A DNA stretch of 20,357 nt from Bacillota bacterium (GCA_023386315.1 JAEWJZ010000032.1:1-20357), one strand, 5' to 3'. Numbered from the stretch's first letter, positions 1 to 7,971 are shown. The notes: a model not told the origin generated them from the letters alone. A program made the numbers and translations.

Positions 1-185
1 CCATGGCAGAGTAGCCAAGTCGGGAAGGGATAAACGCTGAAGGCATCTAAGCGTGAAGCCCCCCTCAAGATGAGATATCCCATCGCAAGAGTAAGACCCC
101 TTGAAGACGACGAGGTAGATAGGGCAGAAGTGGAAGCATGGTAACATGTGTAGCTGACTGTCACTAATAGGTCGAGGGCTTAACC
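1..185 (+). rRNA. 23S ribosomal RNA, 3' end (partial)
   Basis: The first 185 bases match the conserved 3' terminal domain of bacterial 23S rRNA, including the region around CTGACTGTCACTAATAGG and the terminal GGGCTTAACC. The gene runs in from the left edge. The exact 3' end is placed by comparison with the usual TTAACC ending and may be off by a few bases. No 5S rRNA sequence follows before the tRNA. Confidence 0.97.
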
Positions 186-278
186 AGGTTGGTTTAGGTA
201 AGAGGAAAGAACGGATGAAAGATATATAACAATGTGTGTTTTTGAGGGTATATGCCCAGATAAAAGAATAGATGATAA

Positions 279-351
279 GCGCGAGTGGCTCAGTTGGTGG
301 AGTACGACCTTGCCAAGGTCGGGGTCGCGGGTTCGAGTCCCGTCTCGCGCT
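279..351 (+). tRNA. tRNA-Gly (anticodon GCC)
   Basis: A complete cloverleaf can be folded. The 7-bp acceptor stem GCGCGAG pairs with CTCGCGC, and the D stem is GCTC/GAGT. The anticodon stem CGACC/GGTCG carries loop TTGCCAA, giving anticodon GCC. The T stem GCGGG/CCCGT has loop TTCGAGT, and the discriminator base is T. No CCA is encoded. It lies 93 nt after the 23S end and is probably transcribed with that rRNA operon, since no separate promoter is obvious and a terminator follows directly. Confidence 0.97.
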
Positions 352-362
352 TTCGTGTTTAC

Positions 363-394
363 AAGGGTTTCCGGTTTTCGGGAATTCTTTTTTT
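363..394 (+). terminator. Intrinsic terminator of the rRNA-tRNA operon
   Basis: The arms AAGGGTTTCC (363-372) and GGGAATTCTT (380-389) pair over 10 bp with three G-U pairs around a 7-nt loop. A run of T follows (388-394). It sits 11 nt after the tRNA, where the upstream rRNA operon should end. Confidence 0.75.
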
Positions 395-545
395 GTTTGC
401 ATAAATAAATGTAATTAAAGATCCAAGTCCATTATAATATGAAAAGTGAGTTGTTATCATCTGGAATATGATATAATATTTTAAGATTAATGTGTTCCGC
501 TGGAATATATTAAAATAGAAAATTAGTGAGAGGTGATGAAGATAT

Positions 546-1319
546 ATGACAACTACATCATTAAAAATACTTGCACTTGGTTTTATGCTTTTAGATCATA
601 TTGCTGAATTCATTCCGGGAACACCCATTTGGTTTCATTGGATTGGAAGAGTCTCAGCCCCGATTTTCTTTTTCTGCATGGTATGGGGATTTAAGTACAC
701 ACATAACAGAAAAATATATTTATGCAGAATGTATGGATTTGGTGTTATTATGGGTATTATGGATTTCATTTGTAATAATTTACTTCGCAGTCCATATTGT
801 TTAATAACCAATAATATATTTGTTACCATGTTTTTGATAGGCATGGTTATATGGATACTGGAGACAATGCAGTCAGATAAAAAACGCGGGTATCACTATT
901 TAATCTATTTTTGTCTTTATCAGATCTTTAGCACAGCATTTTGCCTTATCGCAAAAAAGATAATATCCGGGTATGGTATCTATGAATTTGTGGGGGCATT
1001 AACAGCTAATATTATCTTTACTGAAGGAAGTTTTCTGTTTGTATTTCTGGGTGTATTAATGTATTTTACGAAGGAGAGTAAAATACGTATAGGGGCTGTT
1101 TATACTATATTCTGTATCATATATTTTGCATTGACAGCTTTGAATAGTGTTTACGTTAAAGAGCTGTTTTATGAGAATTATCAATGGATGATGATCGGAG
1201 CGTTTCCGTTCATGTACCTGTACAACGGAAAAAAAGGAAAGGGGTTCAAATATCTTTTTTATATATTCTATCCGCTACATATTTTTGTGTTATTTTGGAT
1301 AGGTAATCTATGCTATTGA
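546..1319 (+). CDS. TraX-family polytopic membrane protein
   Basis: The product has 257 residues and about eight hydrophobic segments, with no soluble domain. The N-terminal pattern LKILALGFMLLDHIAEF, followed by IGRVSAPIFFFCMVWGFKYT, and the C-terminal FKYLFYIFYPLHIFVLF are typical of the TraX family. That family is named after the F-plasmid pilin N-acetylation protein and has many chromosomal members of unknown role in Clostridia. The start at 546 is preceded by AGAGGTG (529-535) at 10 nt. The gene stands alone between the rRNA terminator and a palindrome-rich spacer. No conjugation genes are nearby, so a pilin-acetylation role cannot be assumed here. The family call is secure; the function is not known. 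Confidence 0.85.
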   Translation: MTTTSLKILALGFMLLDHIAEFIPGTPIWFHWIGRVSAPIFFFCMVWGFKYTHNRKIYLCRMYGFGVIMGIMDFICNNLLRSPYCLITNNIFVTMFLIGMVIWILETMQSDKKRGYHYLIYFCLYQIFSTAFCLIAKKIISGYGIYEFVGALTANIIFTEGSFLFVFLGVLMYFTKESKIRIGAVYTIFCIIYFALTALNSVYVKELFYENYQWMMIGAFPFMYLYNGKKGKGFKYLFYIFYPLHIFVLFWIGNLCY

Positions 1320-1437
1320 AACAGGCTGCTTGGATGGATATACCGTTGGATCGTTCTGACAGCGGATTATTTCTGATATTCGCATCTTATACCATAAAGC
1401 CCCATAAAAATTAAATATTAACTATAATGTAATCAAT

Positions 1438-1470
1438 TGGTATACCATTACCAGCTGGTTACTTTTTTTT
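1438..1470 (+). other. Two adjacent palindromes followed by a T-tract
   Basis: TGGTATACCA (1438-1447) and ACCAGCTGGT (1450-1459) are each perfect 10-nt palindromes three bases apart, followed by a run of eight T (1463-1470). The element lies between the TraX-like gene and the stefin-like gene. It could be a weak terminator, through alternative GGTA/TACC pairings, or an operator for the downstream genes. The sequence alone does not decide. Confidence 0.4.
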
Positions 1471-1537
1471 CCAGGTTATCAGTGAAACAGGTATGCTAAG
1501 AACGGTATTAAAAATAAAAAATGAAAGGGGTATCTGT

Positions 1538-1834
1538 ATGAATGAAGTAGGAAATTGGGTATTAGAAGAATTTACGCCCTGTGAATTACCAAAAGAGGTG
1601 GCCGATGGATTTTCTCAGGTTATGAGCACTATTGCGGGAGTCAGCTACACTCCGCTGCTTTACGCTGCAACTCAGGTAGTGGCAGGTAAAAATCATATGA
1701 TAATTTGTGAAAACACTCCCGTGGTTTTAAATCCGGTGCGGAGTCTTGTTGCCGTTTATTTGAATCAGACGTTACCGGTTGAAGGCGGAGAGTTCCGGCT
1801 GTTATCGGTTCAACCCATCAGAATCGGTATATAA
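1538..1834 (+). CDS. Small stefin/cystatin-like protein
   Basis: The protein has 98 residues, no signal peptide and no membrane segment. The start at 1538 is chosen over an upstream ATG at 1493 because GAAAGGGG (1523-1530) lies 7 nt before it. Residues 45-52 read TQVVAGKN. This matches the first inhibitory loop of type-1 cystatins (stefins), which is QVVAG at residues 46-50 of 98-residue human stefin A, in both sequence and position. A glycine at residue 5 and a later LPVEGGEF turn also correspond to the stefin N-terminal Gly and second hairpin region. The likely fold is therefore a cystatin sheet wrapped on one helix (about residues 17-34). Inhibition of papain-type cysteine proteases is an inference. 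It may be co-transcribed with the gene at 1931. Confidence 0.7.
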   Translation: MNEVGNWVLEEFTPCELPKEVADGFSQVMSTIAGVSYTPLLYAATQVVAGKNHMIICENTPVVLNPVRSLVAVYLNQTLPVEGGEFRLLSVQPIRIGI

Positions 1835-1930
1835 TCCCATCGTATGTATATGGTAAAACGGGATAAAGGGACTTTCCCATTCCTTATTTTGTAACTGAAA
1901 ACGAAAGATAAGCAAAAGGAGGTTTTTATT

Positions 1931-2314
1931 ATGGCATATCCGGTATCTGATTTTACTGCAGCAAAAATAGGTGAGAATTCAAGTGCGGAACGCAGAGATG
2001 GTATGACAGTAAATTCTGAGGCTACGATTAACGGTTCCTCGAATTTATATGACATCATTCGATTTAATAATAAAGGGTGTGTTTACGGGATCACTTTAAC
2101 TGGTTCTCCAGGAATTTATGATTATGTTCTTAGTGTTGATGCACAGGGGCCTGAAGGGTTTTTCTCCGGTGCGGGTTATCTGGCTTTTACCGATAAGAGC
2201 GGTGATACTTATAAGCTAAGTATTTATAGCGGAACACGGTCAGTACATACGGTAAGGTATAATAGTCAGCAGCCTGAAATCGTAAAAATTCAGTGGAGTA
2301 ATGAATCAATCTAA
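1931..2314 (+). CDS. Small protein of unknown function, beta-rich
   Basis: This is a 127-residue soluble protein with no signal peptide, no membrane segment and no catalytic motif I can identify. The start is well supported by AAAAGGAGG (1914-1922), 8 nt upstream. From about residue 45 the alternating pattern (IIRFNNKGCVYGITL, YDYVLSVDAQGPEGF, HTVRYNSQQPEIVKIQW) suggests a beta-sandwich. The C-terminal HTVRYNS-PEI-KI-W pattern faintly recalls proteins annotated 'up-regulated in Daf-2', but that is only from memory. It follows the stefin-like gene by 96 nt and is followed by a strong terminator, so the two may form one small transcription unit. The role is unknown. Confidence 0.7.
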   Translation: MAYPVSDFTAAKIGENSSAERRDGMTVNSEATINGSSNLYDIIRFNNKGCVYGITLTGSPGIYDYVLSVDAQGPEGFFSGAGYLAFTDKSGDTYKLSIYSGTRSVHTVRYNSQQPEIVKIQWSNESI

Positions 2315-2335
2315 ATATTATAACGGAGATATCAT

Positions 2336-2373
2336 AAGCCGGAAGTAAGTTTAATCTTATTTCTGGCTTTTTT
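2336..2373 (+). terminator. Intrinsic terminator after the 1931-2314 gene
   Basis: AAGCCGGAAGTAAG (2336-2349) pairs with CTTATTTCTGGCTT (2356-2369) through a 14-bp stem with two G-U pairs and a 6-nt loop. A T-run to 2373 follows. It separates the small-protein unit from the oxidoreductase cluster. Confidence 0.85.
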
Positions 2374-2764
2374 CTGCTCTGTTTTAATATCAGAAAGGTA
2401 AGAAGAAGCTTAAGAAGAGTAGTGATTCAGTTTAAAATAAAAAAATTTTAAAAAAATATTTTGAACTAAACTTATAAAATTGCCCTTTTTTTGGACATTG
2501 TAATACCGTTTATGCAAAAACCCTAATTGATATAAGATATCATATGCCTGATGAATTGGTATTTTGTGGAAAACCGTCAAATTCCAAGTGGATGTTAATA
2601 ACACCAGTTGTGCAATTTATGGTCTGAAAAATGGTCAATCTGGTGACAGTTGACAAGAATACATGAAATAAAATACAATAAATTTACAGTAAATGTCGAA
2701 TTTGAACGAATTAAATTGTGCAAAAACTACAAACGAAAAAGCGATATTTTAAAGGAGGGTTACG
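2374..2764 (+). promoter_or_regulatory. Upstream region and sigma-A-like promoter of the oxidoreductase cluster
   Basis: This AT-rich spacer holds no convincing gene. A good vegetative-type promoter is present: TTGACA (2650-2655), an 18-nt spacer, then TACAAT (2674-2679). Transcription would start near 2686, about 80 nt before the ATG. TTGTGCAA occurs twice (2608-2615 and 2716-2723), flanking the promoter, and CACCAG (2602-2607) faces CTGGTG (2640-2645). These are candidate regulator sites. An AT-rich imperfect hairpin (2429-2439 with 2457-2467) has no obvious role. I found no GG-N10-GC sigma-54 promoter despite the AAA+ activator encoded at the end of the cluster. AAGGAGG (2752-2758) is the ribosome binding site of the first gene. 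Confidence 0.6.
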
Positions 2765-5485
2765 ATGCAAAAGAAAACATTAATAATCAATGGCACCAAG
2801 ACGATTCTGGTTGCTGATGCGGAAGACAAGCTGTCTGATGTTTTAAGAAAACAGCTTGGTCTTACTGGTACAAAGGTGGGCTGCGGAATCGGGGAATGCG
2901 GATCCTGTTCCGTAATTCTTAATGGGAAATTAGTGAGATCGTGTATTACAAGGATGAAAAAGGTGGAGGAAAATTCCGAGATCATCACAATTGAGGGAGT
3001 CGGCACAAAAGATCGCCTTCATCCGCTTCAAATCGCATGGATGGTTCATGGCGGTGCCCAGTGCGGATACTGTACTCCGGGCTTCATTGTTTCAGCTAAA
3101 GTTCTTCTGGATCAGAATAATAACCCCACAAGGGAAGAAGTGAGGGACTGGTTCCAGAAAAACAGAAATCTTTGCCGCTGTACCGGTTACAAGCCTTTGG
3201 TGGATTCAGTTATGGATGCTGCAAAATTAATGAGAGGAGAGATAGAAGTTAAAGATATCTGGAAGAAGATACCGGAAGGTGCATCCTTAATGGGAACGGA
3301 ATACATTCGTCCGTCCGCACTGGCAAAAGTTACAGGAACCTGGGACTTTGGCGCAGATCTGGGCTTAAAGCTTCCTTCGGATACCCTGCATGCAAAGATT
3401 GTACAGGCTGATGTATCCCATGCCAATATTATATCCATTGACACTTCTGAAGCTGAAAAAGTACCTGGTGTATATGCAGTATTGACCTACAAAGACGTAA
3501 AGGGAACAAACCGGATCAACGGTCTGGCATTTCCTACCAATAAAGGTGACGGTTTAGACAGGCCCATTTTAAATGATAAGAAAGTTTTCCAGTTTGGAGA
3601 TGCACTGGCAATTGTTCTTGCTGAGAATGAAAAGGCGGCCCATGCAGGTGTTGATAAGGTAAAAGTTGAATTAGAGGTATTGCCAGCATACATGAATGCG
3701 CCGGATGCCATGGCAGAAGATGCAATTGAGATCCATCCGGGGACGCCCAATGTTTACTTTGAAAACTATGTGACAAAAGGCGAAGAGACAGCTCCAATTA
3801 TGGAAAGCGCTCCCTATGTGGTGGAGGACAGCTTCTACGTTCAGAGACAGCCTCATCTGCCGATTGAGCCAGATGTAGGATTTGCATATGTGGATGATGA
3901 CGGGAAATTAATCATTCATTCCAAGAGCATTGCCATTCATTTTCATGCTTTGATGATAGCAGAAGGTGTGGGAATGAAGCCGGAAGATGTTTATATTGTA
4001 CAGAATAATACCGGAGGTACCTTTGGTTACAAGTTCAGCCCGACGATTGAGGCTCTGCTGGGGGTTGCGACTCTTGCAACAGGCCGTCCCGTATATCTTG
4101 AATTTAATATGTTCCAACAGATTACCTATACAGGAAAGAGATCTCCATTCTGGACAACCATGAAGATGGCTGCGGACAAAGAAGGAAAAATTATGGCTAT
4201 GGAATCTGACTGGAGCGTGGATCATGGTCCTTATTCCGAATTCGGCGATTTACTGACACAGAGAGGGTTCCAGTTCGGCGGAGCGGGATATCAGATTCCC
4301 AATATCCGGGGAAATGGACGGACGGTATGTACCAATCATGGCTGGGGTTCCGCATTCCGCGGCTATGGATCACCGGAAATTATGTTCCCTTCAGAAGTTC
4401 TGATCGATGAATTGGCAGAGAAAGCGGGCATGGATCCGTTTGAGTTCCGTTATAAGAATATTTACAGGGAAGGTGATACCACGCCGACGGGATGCCAGCC
4501 TGATGTATACTGCCTGGAGGGATTGTTTGAAAAGGCCCGTCCGGTATACGAAGAGGCCAAAAAGAATGCTGCGAGGAAGAATGAAGAAAGTCAGGATAAA
4601 AAGTATGGTGTCGGCATTACCGTTAATATCTATGGCTGCGGTCTCGATGGTCCTGATACTTCGGAGGCGTGGGCGGAACTCACTCCAAAAGGAGTTTCCG
4701 TAGGCAACTCATGGGAAGATCACGGGCAGGGAGCAGATATTGGAACATTAACTTATGCCCACGAAACATTAAAGCCGTTAAATTTAAAACCGGAGCAGAT
4801 TGATCTGGTCATGAACGATATGACAAAGACTCCAAACAGCGGACCATCCGGCGGCAGCCGCCAGAACCTGGTAACAGGCAATGCCACTACAGTCGCATGC
4901 AGGAATTTGCTGGAAGCTATGAAAAAGGAAGATGGCACCTACCGGACTTATGATGAGATGGTGGAAGAAGGACTGGAATTAAAATACAGCGGAAAATGGA
5001 CTGCTCCCTGTACTGACACGCCTCCGGAGGGAGGTCAGGGCAACCCGTTTGCAGGTTATATGTACGGTGTCTGTGTTGCAGAAGTAGAGGTTGATTTAAA
5101 CACAGGTAAGACGAAAGTTGAAAAGATGACGCTGGCAGCTGATGTGGGCACCATTATTAATAAACTGGCTGTAGACGGGCAGATGTACGGCGGTCTTGTC
5201 CAGGGAATCGGTCTTGCATTATCAGAAGACTTTGATGATTTGAAAAAACATACCACATTGACACGCTGTGGAATTCCACAGATCAAGGATGTACCGGATG
5301 TGCTTCAGCTCATGTACACAGAGACAAAAAGACCAAATAACTTCTACGGCGCTTCCGGTGCCGGTGAAATGCCTCTTGCTGCTCCACATGCAGCTATAAT
5401 CAATGCGATTTACAATGCATGCGGTGTCAGAGTGACACATTTACCGGCTCTTCCTGAAAAGGTCCTTGCCGGCCTGAAGAAATAA
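2765..5485 (+). CDS. mop: Molybdenum aldehyde oxidoreductase (Desulfovibrio Mop type)
   Basis: This 906-residue xanthine-oxidase-family enzyme matches the size and domain order of Desulfovibrio gigas aldehyde oxidoreductase (907 residues). Residues 1-75 form a plant-type [2Fe-2S] domain with Cys40, 45, 48 and 60. Residues 80-155 form the helical second [2Fe-2S] domain with Cys100, 103, 137 and 139. The rest is the molybdopterin-binding part, with GGTFGYKFSP, AFRGYG and GPSGGSRQ. The catalytic base is Glu868 in GASGAGEMPL, equivalent to Glu869 of Mop. It should oxidise aldehydes to acids using molybdopterin cytosine dinucleotide in the cytoplasm. There is no FAD domain, so electrons must leave through another protein, probably the next gene product. 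It is the first gene of the cluster, with a strong ribosome binding site. The true substrate is not known. Confidence 0.95.
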   Translation: MQKKTLIINGTKTILVADAEDKLSDVLRKQLGLTGTKVGCGIGECGSCSVILNGKLVRSCITRMKKVEENSEIITIEGVGTKDRLHPLQIAWMVHGGAQCGYCTPGFIVSAKVLLDQNNNPTREEVRDWFQKNRNLCRCTGYKPLVDSVMDAAKLMRGEIEVKDIWKKIPEGASLMGTEYIRPSALAKVTGTWDFGADLGLKLPSDTLHAKIVQADVSHANIISIDTSEAEKVPGVYAVLTYKDVKGTNRINGLAFPTNKGDGLDRPILNDKKVFQFGDALAIVLAENEKAAHAGVDKVKVELEVLPAYMNAPDAMAEDAIEIHPGTPNVYFENYVTKGEETAPIMESAPYVVEDSFYVQRQPHLPIEPDVGFAYVDDDGKLIIHSKSIAIHFHALMIAEGVGMKPEDVYIVQNNTGGTFGYKFSPTIEALLGVATLATGRPVYLEFNMFQQITYTGKRSPFWTTMKMAADKEGKIMAMESDWSVDHGPYSEFGDLLTQRGFQFGGAGYQIPNIRGNGRTVCTNHGWGSAFRGYGSPEIMFPSEVLIDELAEKAGMDPFEFRYKNIYREGDTTPTGCQPDVYCLEGLFEKARPVYEEAKKNAARKNEESQDKKYGVGITVNIYGCGLDGPDTSEAWAELTPKGVSVGNSWEDHGQGADIGTLTYAHETLKPLNLKPEQIDLVMNDMTKTPNSGPSGGSRQNLVTGNATTVACRNLLEAMKKEDGTYRTYDEMVEEGLELKYSGKWTAPCTDTPPEGGQGNPFAGYMYGVCVAEVEVDLNTGKTKVEKMTLAADVGTIINKLAVDGQMYGGLVQGIGLALSEDFDDLKKHTTLTRCGIPQIKDVPDVLQLMYTETKRPNNFYGASGAGEMPLAAPHAAIINAIYNACGVRVTHLPALPEKVLAGLKK

Positions 5486-5493
5486 TTGAAATC

Positions 5494-5533
5494 AGGAATT
5501 GGGAGGTGATCACATTTCCCAATTCCTCTTTCC
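5494..5533 (+). terminator. Stem-loop after the aldehyde oxidoreductase gene
   Basis: AGGAATTGGGA (5494-5504) and TCCCAATTCCT (5517-5527) form a perfect 11-bp stem with a 12-nt loop. The following tract CTTTCC is only weakly T-rich. Termination is thus probably partial, or the hairpin protects the 3' end of the oxidoreductase mRNA, so that the first gene would be expressed above the ten downstream genes. The bases GGAGGTGATC (5502-5511), complementary to the 16S 3' end, lie partly in the stem and partly in the loop. Confidence 0.6.
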
Positions 5534-5608
5534 ATTTATGAGGGCAGAAGGGCATACGGACATGATGAAATCATGGAAAATACAGTCGGCGATAAGAGAG
5601 GAAAAGGA

Positions 5609-7969
5609 ATGGATCTGGATAAATTATTAGAAATCAGCAATCAGTGCATTCATAATGAACCGCCGGTTTGTACAGCCTCCTGTCCGGTTCATATGGAGGT
5701 GATTGAATTTGTATCAGAAATTGAAAAGGGCGAATTTGAAAAAGCGTATAAACTTATGGAAAGCAGACTTCCTCTTACCAGACTGCTGGGAACAATCTGT
5801 GATCACCCATGTGAGAACGTATGCTCCAGAAACTGTGCAGGAGGGAGCATCCATATCAGTGATCTTGAGAAGACAGTGATCGAACTGGGCTATAAGCCGC
5901 CAAAGAGATCAATTTCTCTGCCAAAGAAAAAGGGCAGTGTGGCAGTGATCGGCGGTGGACTGAGCGGACTTTGTGCAGCCATTGATTTAAATAAAAAAGG
6001 CTATCAGGTGATAATATATGAAAAAACAGACCGGTTAGGAGGAAGAATCTGGAATTACGAAGGAAGCCTCCTTCATAAGGATATGATTGAAGCAGAGCTC
6101 GTACAAATTGAAAAAAGCGGAATAAACATAAACTTTGGTACAGAGGTGACGGAAGATATTCTTAAGGAGTTAATGGGGAAGTTTGATGCCCTGTATCTGG
6201 GAACCGGGGAGTGGAGAACACATTATCAGCCTGATCCGGTTACATTTCAGGCTGATGATCTCCCGATATTTATCGGCGGAAAGCTTTCTGGATGTGAGGA
6301 TTCGGTTATTTTATCTGCCAGTTCCGGGAAAAGAGCGGCGGTATCCATCGACCGGTATATCACGAAAAGCTCTATGACTGCCTCCCGTGAACGGGAAGGC
6401 GTTTATAAGACTTTACTGGATTATTCTGTGAAAGATGTGGTTCCTGTTTTACCGGCGGAAAAAGAAACGGAGATTTATTCCGGAGATGAAGCCAAGAAAG
6501 AAGCAGGGCGCTGCTTAAAATGCCAGTGCAATGAGTGCATAAAGGCCTGCAGCCATATGCAGAAGTTTGATATCACGCCCAATGCCTATATAAGAAGAAT
6601 CAATCACAATGAACGGATTATTCTTGGAACACATTTTGCAAATAAAATGATTAACTCCTGTACGGAATGCGGGTTATGCAAGGTACAATGCCCGGTTGGA
6701 ATAGGGATGCAGGATATCATTCATGAAACAAGGAAGAGTATGGTGGAACGAGGCAAGATGCCATTATCGGCCCATGATTTTGCACTGAAGGATATGCAGT
6801 TCAGCATGAGTGAGGATTGTTCGTTTGTCAGAAAACAGCCGGATAAGGAACAGTCAAAATCCCTCTTTTACTACCCTGTTCTGGCTTTCTCCCAATATGC
6901 AAGAGGACTTTATAAAGGTTCGGGAAAGACTGGATACCTGTTTTATCCCGGCTGTCAGCTCAGTGCCACCCATGCAAAGTATATCGGAGAGCTGTATAAG
7001 CATCTGGTTGGAGTGATTAAGGAACGCGAGGCTGAGAATGATGTGGGATTGTATTTGGGATGCTGCGGTGCTCCGGCTGACTGGGCAGGCAGACAGGATT
7101 TGATGCAGGAAAATGTGAATAAGATTAAAGACGTTTGGGAAGATATGGGACAACCGGTTTTTATCCTGGCATGTACCAGCTGCATGAGTGTGTTTGAAAA
7201 ATACATGCCTATGATTCAGACTGTATCATTATGGGAAGTTCTGGATCATTATGGTTTGCCGGAGGTTGATATTAAACAGGGAAAGCGGATCTTAAATATC
7301 CATGATGCCTGTACTGCAAGATATCATGGGGGAATTCATGAGAGCATTCGCAATATTGCAAAAACCTTAGGCTATAAGATAGAGGAACTTGATTATTCCA
7401 GGGAAAAAGCAAAATGCTGCGGCTATGGCGGACTGGTTTCCAATGCCAATAAAGAACAGGCGGAAGCATTTGTATCGGACCGCATCAGTGAAAGCAGCGA
7501 AGATCTGCTGGTTTACTGTGCAATGTGCAAGGATTCTCTTATGAGGGGAAATAAGAGAGTATACCACATTCTGGATATTATTTATGGAAATGAAATTGAT
7601 GATGATACTCCTCAGACCATTCTCACATTATCTGACAGACATAACAACAGAAGAAAATTAAAGGCAGATCTGCTGAAAGAAATATGGAAGGAAGATCAGG
7701 ATATGGAAACAGGCTGTGATTTTAAATTAATAATACCGGATGATGTTATGGCTGTTATGGATGAGCGGTTTATCTTAACAGATGATGTATGGAAAGTCGT
7801 AGACCATTCCAGAAAAAACAATGAACGGTTCTTTCAGCCGGATACATGCAATTACCTGGCCAGATTAAGGCTGGGGAATGTGACATACTGGGTTCAGTAT
7901 GAGGAAAAGGGAAATGAGATTTTTGTCAAACAGGTGTACAGCCACAGGATGGAAATATTGGAGGAGTAA
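5609..7969 (+). CDS. FAD-dependent Fe-S oxidoreductase with CCG domains (DVU_1558-like)
   Basis: The protein has 786 residues from the ATG at 5609, which has AGAGAGG 7 nt upstream; an ATG at 5573 would add 12 residues but lacks a good site. Four parts are visible. Residues 10-95 are a glutamate-synthase-type dicluster domain (Cys13, 21, 25, 64, 68, 72, 76). A shortened FAD domain follows, with GGGLSG at 115-120. A ferredoxin-like segment holds Cys302/305/307/310/314 and Cys351/354/357/361. Two HdrB/GlpC-type CCG domains carry Cys449, 485-486, 522, 525 and Cys568, 603-604, 637, 640. About 90 further residues at the C terminus are unassigned. The likely role is to take electrons from the aldehyde oxidoreductase and pass them to a soluble acceptor, or the reverse. 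NCBI calls the family pyridine nucleotide-disulfide oxidoreductase/dicluster-binding protein, as I recall. Confidence 0.85.
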   Translation: MDLDKLLEISNQCIHNEPPVCTASCPVHMEVIEFVSEIEKGEFEKAYKLMESRLPLTRLLGTICDHPCENVCSRNCAGGSIHISDLEKTVIELGYKPPKRSISLPKKKGSVAVIGGGLSGLCAAIDLNKKGYQVIIYEKTDRLGGRIWNYEGSLLHKDMIEAELVQIEKSGININFGTEVTEDILKELMGKFDALYLGTGEWRTHYQPDPVTFQADDLPIFIGGKLSGCEDSVILSASSGKRAAVSIDRYITKSSMTASREREGVYKTLLDYSVKDVVPVLPAEKETEIYSGDEAKKEAGRCLKCQCNECIKACSHMQKFDITPNAYIRRINHNERIILGTHFANKMINSCTECGLCKVQCPVGIGMQDIIHETRKSMVERGKMPLSAHDFALKDMQFSMSEDCSFVRKQPDKEQSKSLFYYPVLAFSQYARGLYKGSGKTGYLFYPGCQLSATHAKYIGELYKHLVGVIKEREAENDVGLYLGCCGAPADWAGRQDLMQENVNKIKDVWEDMGQPVFILACTSCMSVFEKYMPMIQTVSLWEVLDHYGLPEVDIKQGKRILNIHDACTARYHGGIHESIRNIAKTLGYKIEELDYSREKAKCCGYGGLVSNANKEQAEAFVSDRISESSEDLLVYCAMCKDSLMRGNKRVYHILDIIYGNEIDDDTPQTILTLSDRHNNRRKLKADLLKEIWKEDQDMETGCDFKLIIPDDVMAVMDERFILTDDVWKVVDHSRKNNERFFQPDTCNYLARLRLGNVTYWVQYEEKGNEIFVKQVYSHRMEILEE

Positions 7970-7971
7970 AA

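Noticed and set aside
2410..2604. A 64-codon minus-strand frame
   Set aside because: It has no ribosome binding site or recognisable domain and lies opposite AT-rich spacer; it looks like chance.
2478..2627. A 49-codon open stretch on the + strand, with an internal ATG at 2533 region and protein-like composition, upstream of mop
   Set aside because: There is no ribosome binding site and no family match I can recognise, and it lies within the AT-rich regulatory spacer. It could be a gene remnant, but the sequence alone does not support that.
2640..2656. CTGGTGACAGTTGACA as a possible sigma-54 promoter for the cluster
   Set aside because: After GG the tenth-position GC is missing (it reads CA), so the essential GG-N10-GC spacing fails. 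The same bases fit a sigma-A -35 element better.
4407..4703. A 98-codon second frame inside mop
   Set aside because: It lies wholly within a strongly conserved enzyme gene and has an Arg-rich, family-less translation; it is a shadow of the real gene.
3187..5440. Several minus-strand frames within mop and its neighbours
   Set aside because: All overlap well-identified enzymes on the + strand and none shows a domain or initiation signal.
5538..5630. A 30-codon frame upstream of the Fe-S oxidoreductase as a leader peptide
   Set aside because: Its ATG lacks a well-placed ribosome binding site, and the frame overlaps the true gene start without any sign of conserved coding.
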